5,580 nucleotides of DNA from the NCBI GenBank assembly GCA_900751035.1, contig CAADSF010000287.1, forward strand, positions 1-5,580, written 5' to 3'. The notes under the pieces are model-generated. The model was not told where the DNA came from. It saw only the letters and a list, made by a program, of their open reading frames with translations, and searched no databases. The stretch is from an uncultured Oscillospiraceae bacterium. Its GTDB lineage: Bacteria > Bacillota > Clostridia > Oscillospirales > Oscillospiraceae. Shown here piece after piece: positions 5,257 to 5,580 of the stretch (positions within the stretch are counted from its first letter, which is position 1; every line of letters starts with the position of its first letter). The translations under genes were made by a program, and so were the position numbers.

Positions 5257-5580
5257 TCACAGAATCAGACCGGCGGCGATGGCTGCCGCCAGCACCAGCC
5301 AGTAAAGAAGCTTCGCCGCCGGGTGAAGCAGCTCCTTATGCTGCTTTTTCGGCTGTATCCCGGCAGGCTGGAAGCGCTCCATATACGCCCGGATAGCCTG
5401 CAGATCCTGTTCCGACTGTACAGGAAACTCCGCCTCGGCGCGTCCGTCCGACAGGCCGAGGCAGCGGTCGCAGGCAGCGGCGATCAGCTCCAGATCGTGC
5501 GTGATGATGAGCACGGTCTTTTCCTTCCGCATATCCCGGATCAGCGCCGCGCAGCGCTCCAGACTTTCCGCGTCCTGTCC
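5257..5580 (-). CDS. ECF-type ABC ATPase, C-terminal part, with terminal hydrophobic segment (partial)
   Basis: The reading frame is open to the window edge, so only the last 107 residues are visible; the internal Met at 5532 is not the start. Visible first is SLERCAALIRDMRKEKTVLIITHDLELIAAACDRCL, the D-loop-to-H-loop part of an EcfA/CbiO-type ATPase, with the switch histidine in ITHD. Then come LSDGRAEAEFPV and a short helical tail (LQAIRAYMERF), where such ATPases usually end. Unusually, about 30 more residues follow, KKQHKELLHPAAKLLYWLVL..., ending in one hydrophobic segment and a stop. HPAAKLLYWL resembles the first residues of EcfT/CbiQ membrane components. This could be a truncated EcfT fused to the ATPase, or a natural extension. 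The protein should energise the downstream S-component. Walker A, Q-loop and signature lie outside the window. Confidence 0.8.
   Translation of the reverse strand, partial: GQDAESLERCAALIRDMRKEKTVLIITHDLELIAAACDRCLGLSDGRAEAEFPVQSEQDLQAIRAYMERFQPAGIQPKKQHKELLHPAAKLLYWLVLAAAIAAGLIL

Overview
The window looks like chromosomal (or metagenome-assembled) DNA from a GC-rich gut Clostridia, most likely an Oscillospiraceae/Ruminococcaceae-type Firmicute. The reasons are strong Shine-Dalgarno sites (AGGAGG type), high GC with long antisense shadow frames, and the gene families present: a YitT membrane protein, a Clostridia-style sigma factor/anti-sigma pair, and an MptD-type ECF/ABC transporter operon. 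A two-hairpin intergenic repeat at the left edge resembles elements I remember from that family. The taxonomy is inference from style, not from a marker gene.

Layout. Positions 1-93 hold a small palindrome and the two-hairpin repeat. A YitT/DUF2179 gene (94-984) runs on the minus strand. It diverges from a plus-strand pair: a sigma-70 family (ECF-like) factor (1126-1686) and, overlapping it by ATGA, a membrane-anchored probable anti-sigma/sensor protein (1683-2900). The divergent spacer (985-1125) holds a plausible yitT promoter, a perfect palindrome at its predicted transcription start, and a 7-bp inverted repeat upstream of the sigma gene. A strong 19-bp hairpin with a T-tract (2954-3002) ends the sigma operon and sits between it and the convergent transporter operon.

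From 3035 to the right edge, all on the minus strand, is a transporter operon that appears rearranged. Reading 5' to 3' from the right edge: the C-terminal end of an ECF-type ATPase, carrying an unexpected terminal hydrophobic segment that resembles the start of an EcfT protein; an open frame in which an MptD-like ECF S-component is fused in frame to the membrane domain of an ABC half-transporter; then a frame break; then a complete ABC nucleotide-binding domain in another frame. The inter-domain linker occurs twice around the break, which suggests two tandem paralogous ABC genes were joined by deletion rather than one gene suffering a point frameshift. The products may still work as a split transporter: a fused membrane protein plus an NBD-only protein with an overlapping in-frame ATG. 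It may equally be a decaying operon or an assembly artefact.

The most interesting part of the window is this set of apparent joints in the ECF/ABC operon (around 5330-5257, 4760 and 3839). I did not see a CRISPR array, tRNA, rRNA or insertion sequence. No previously undescribed defence or mobile system is evident.
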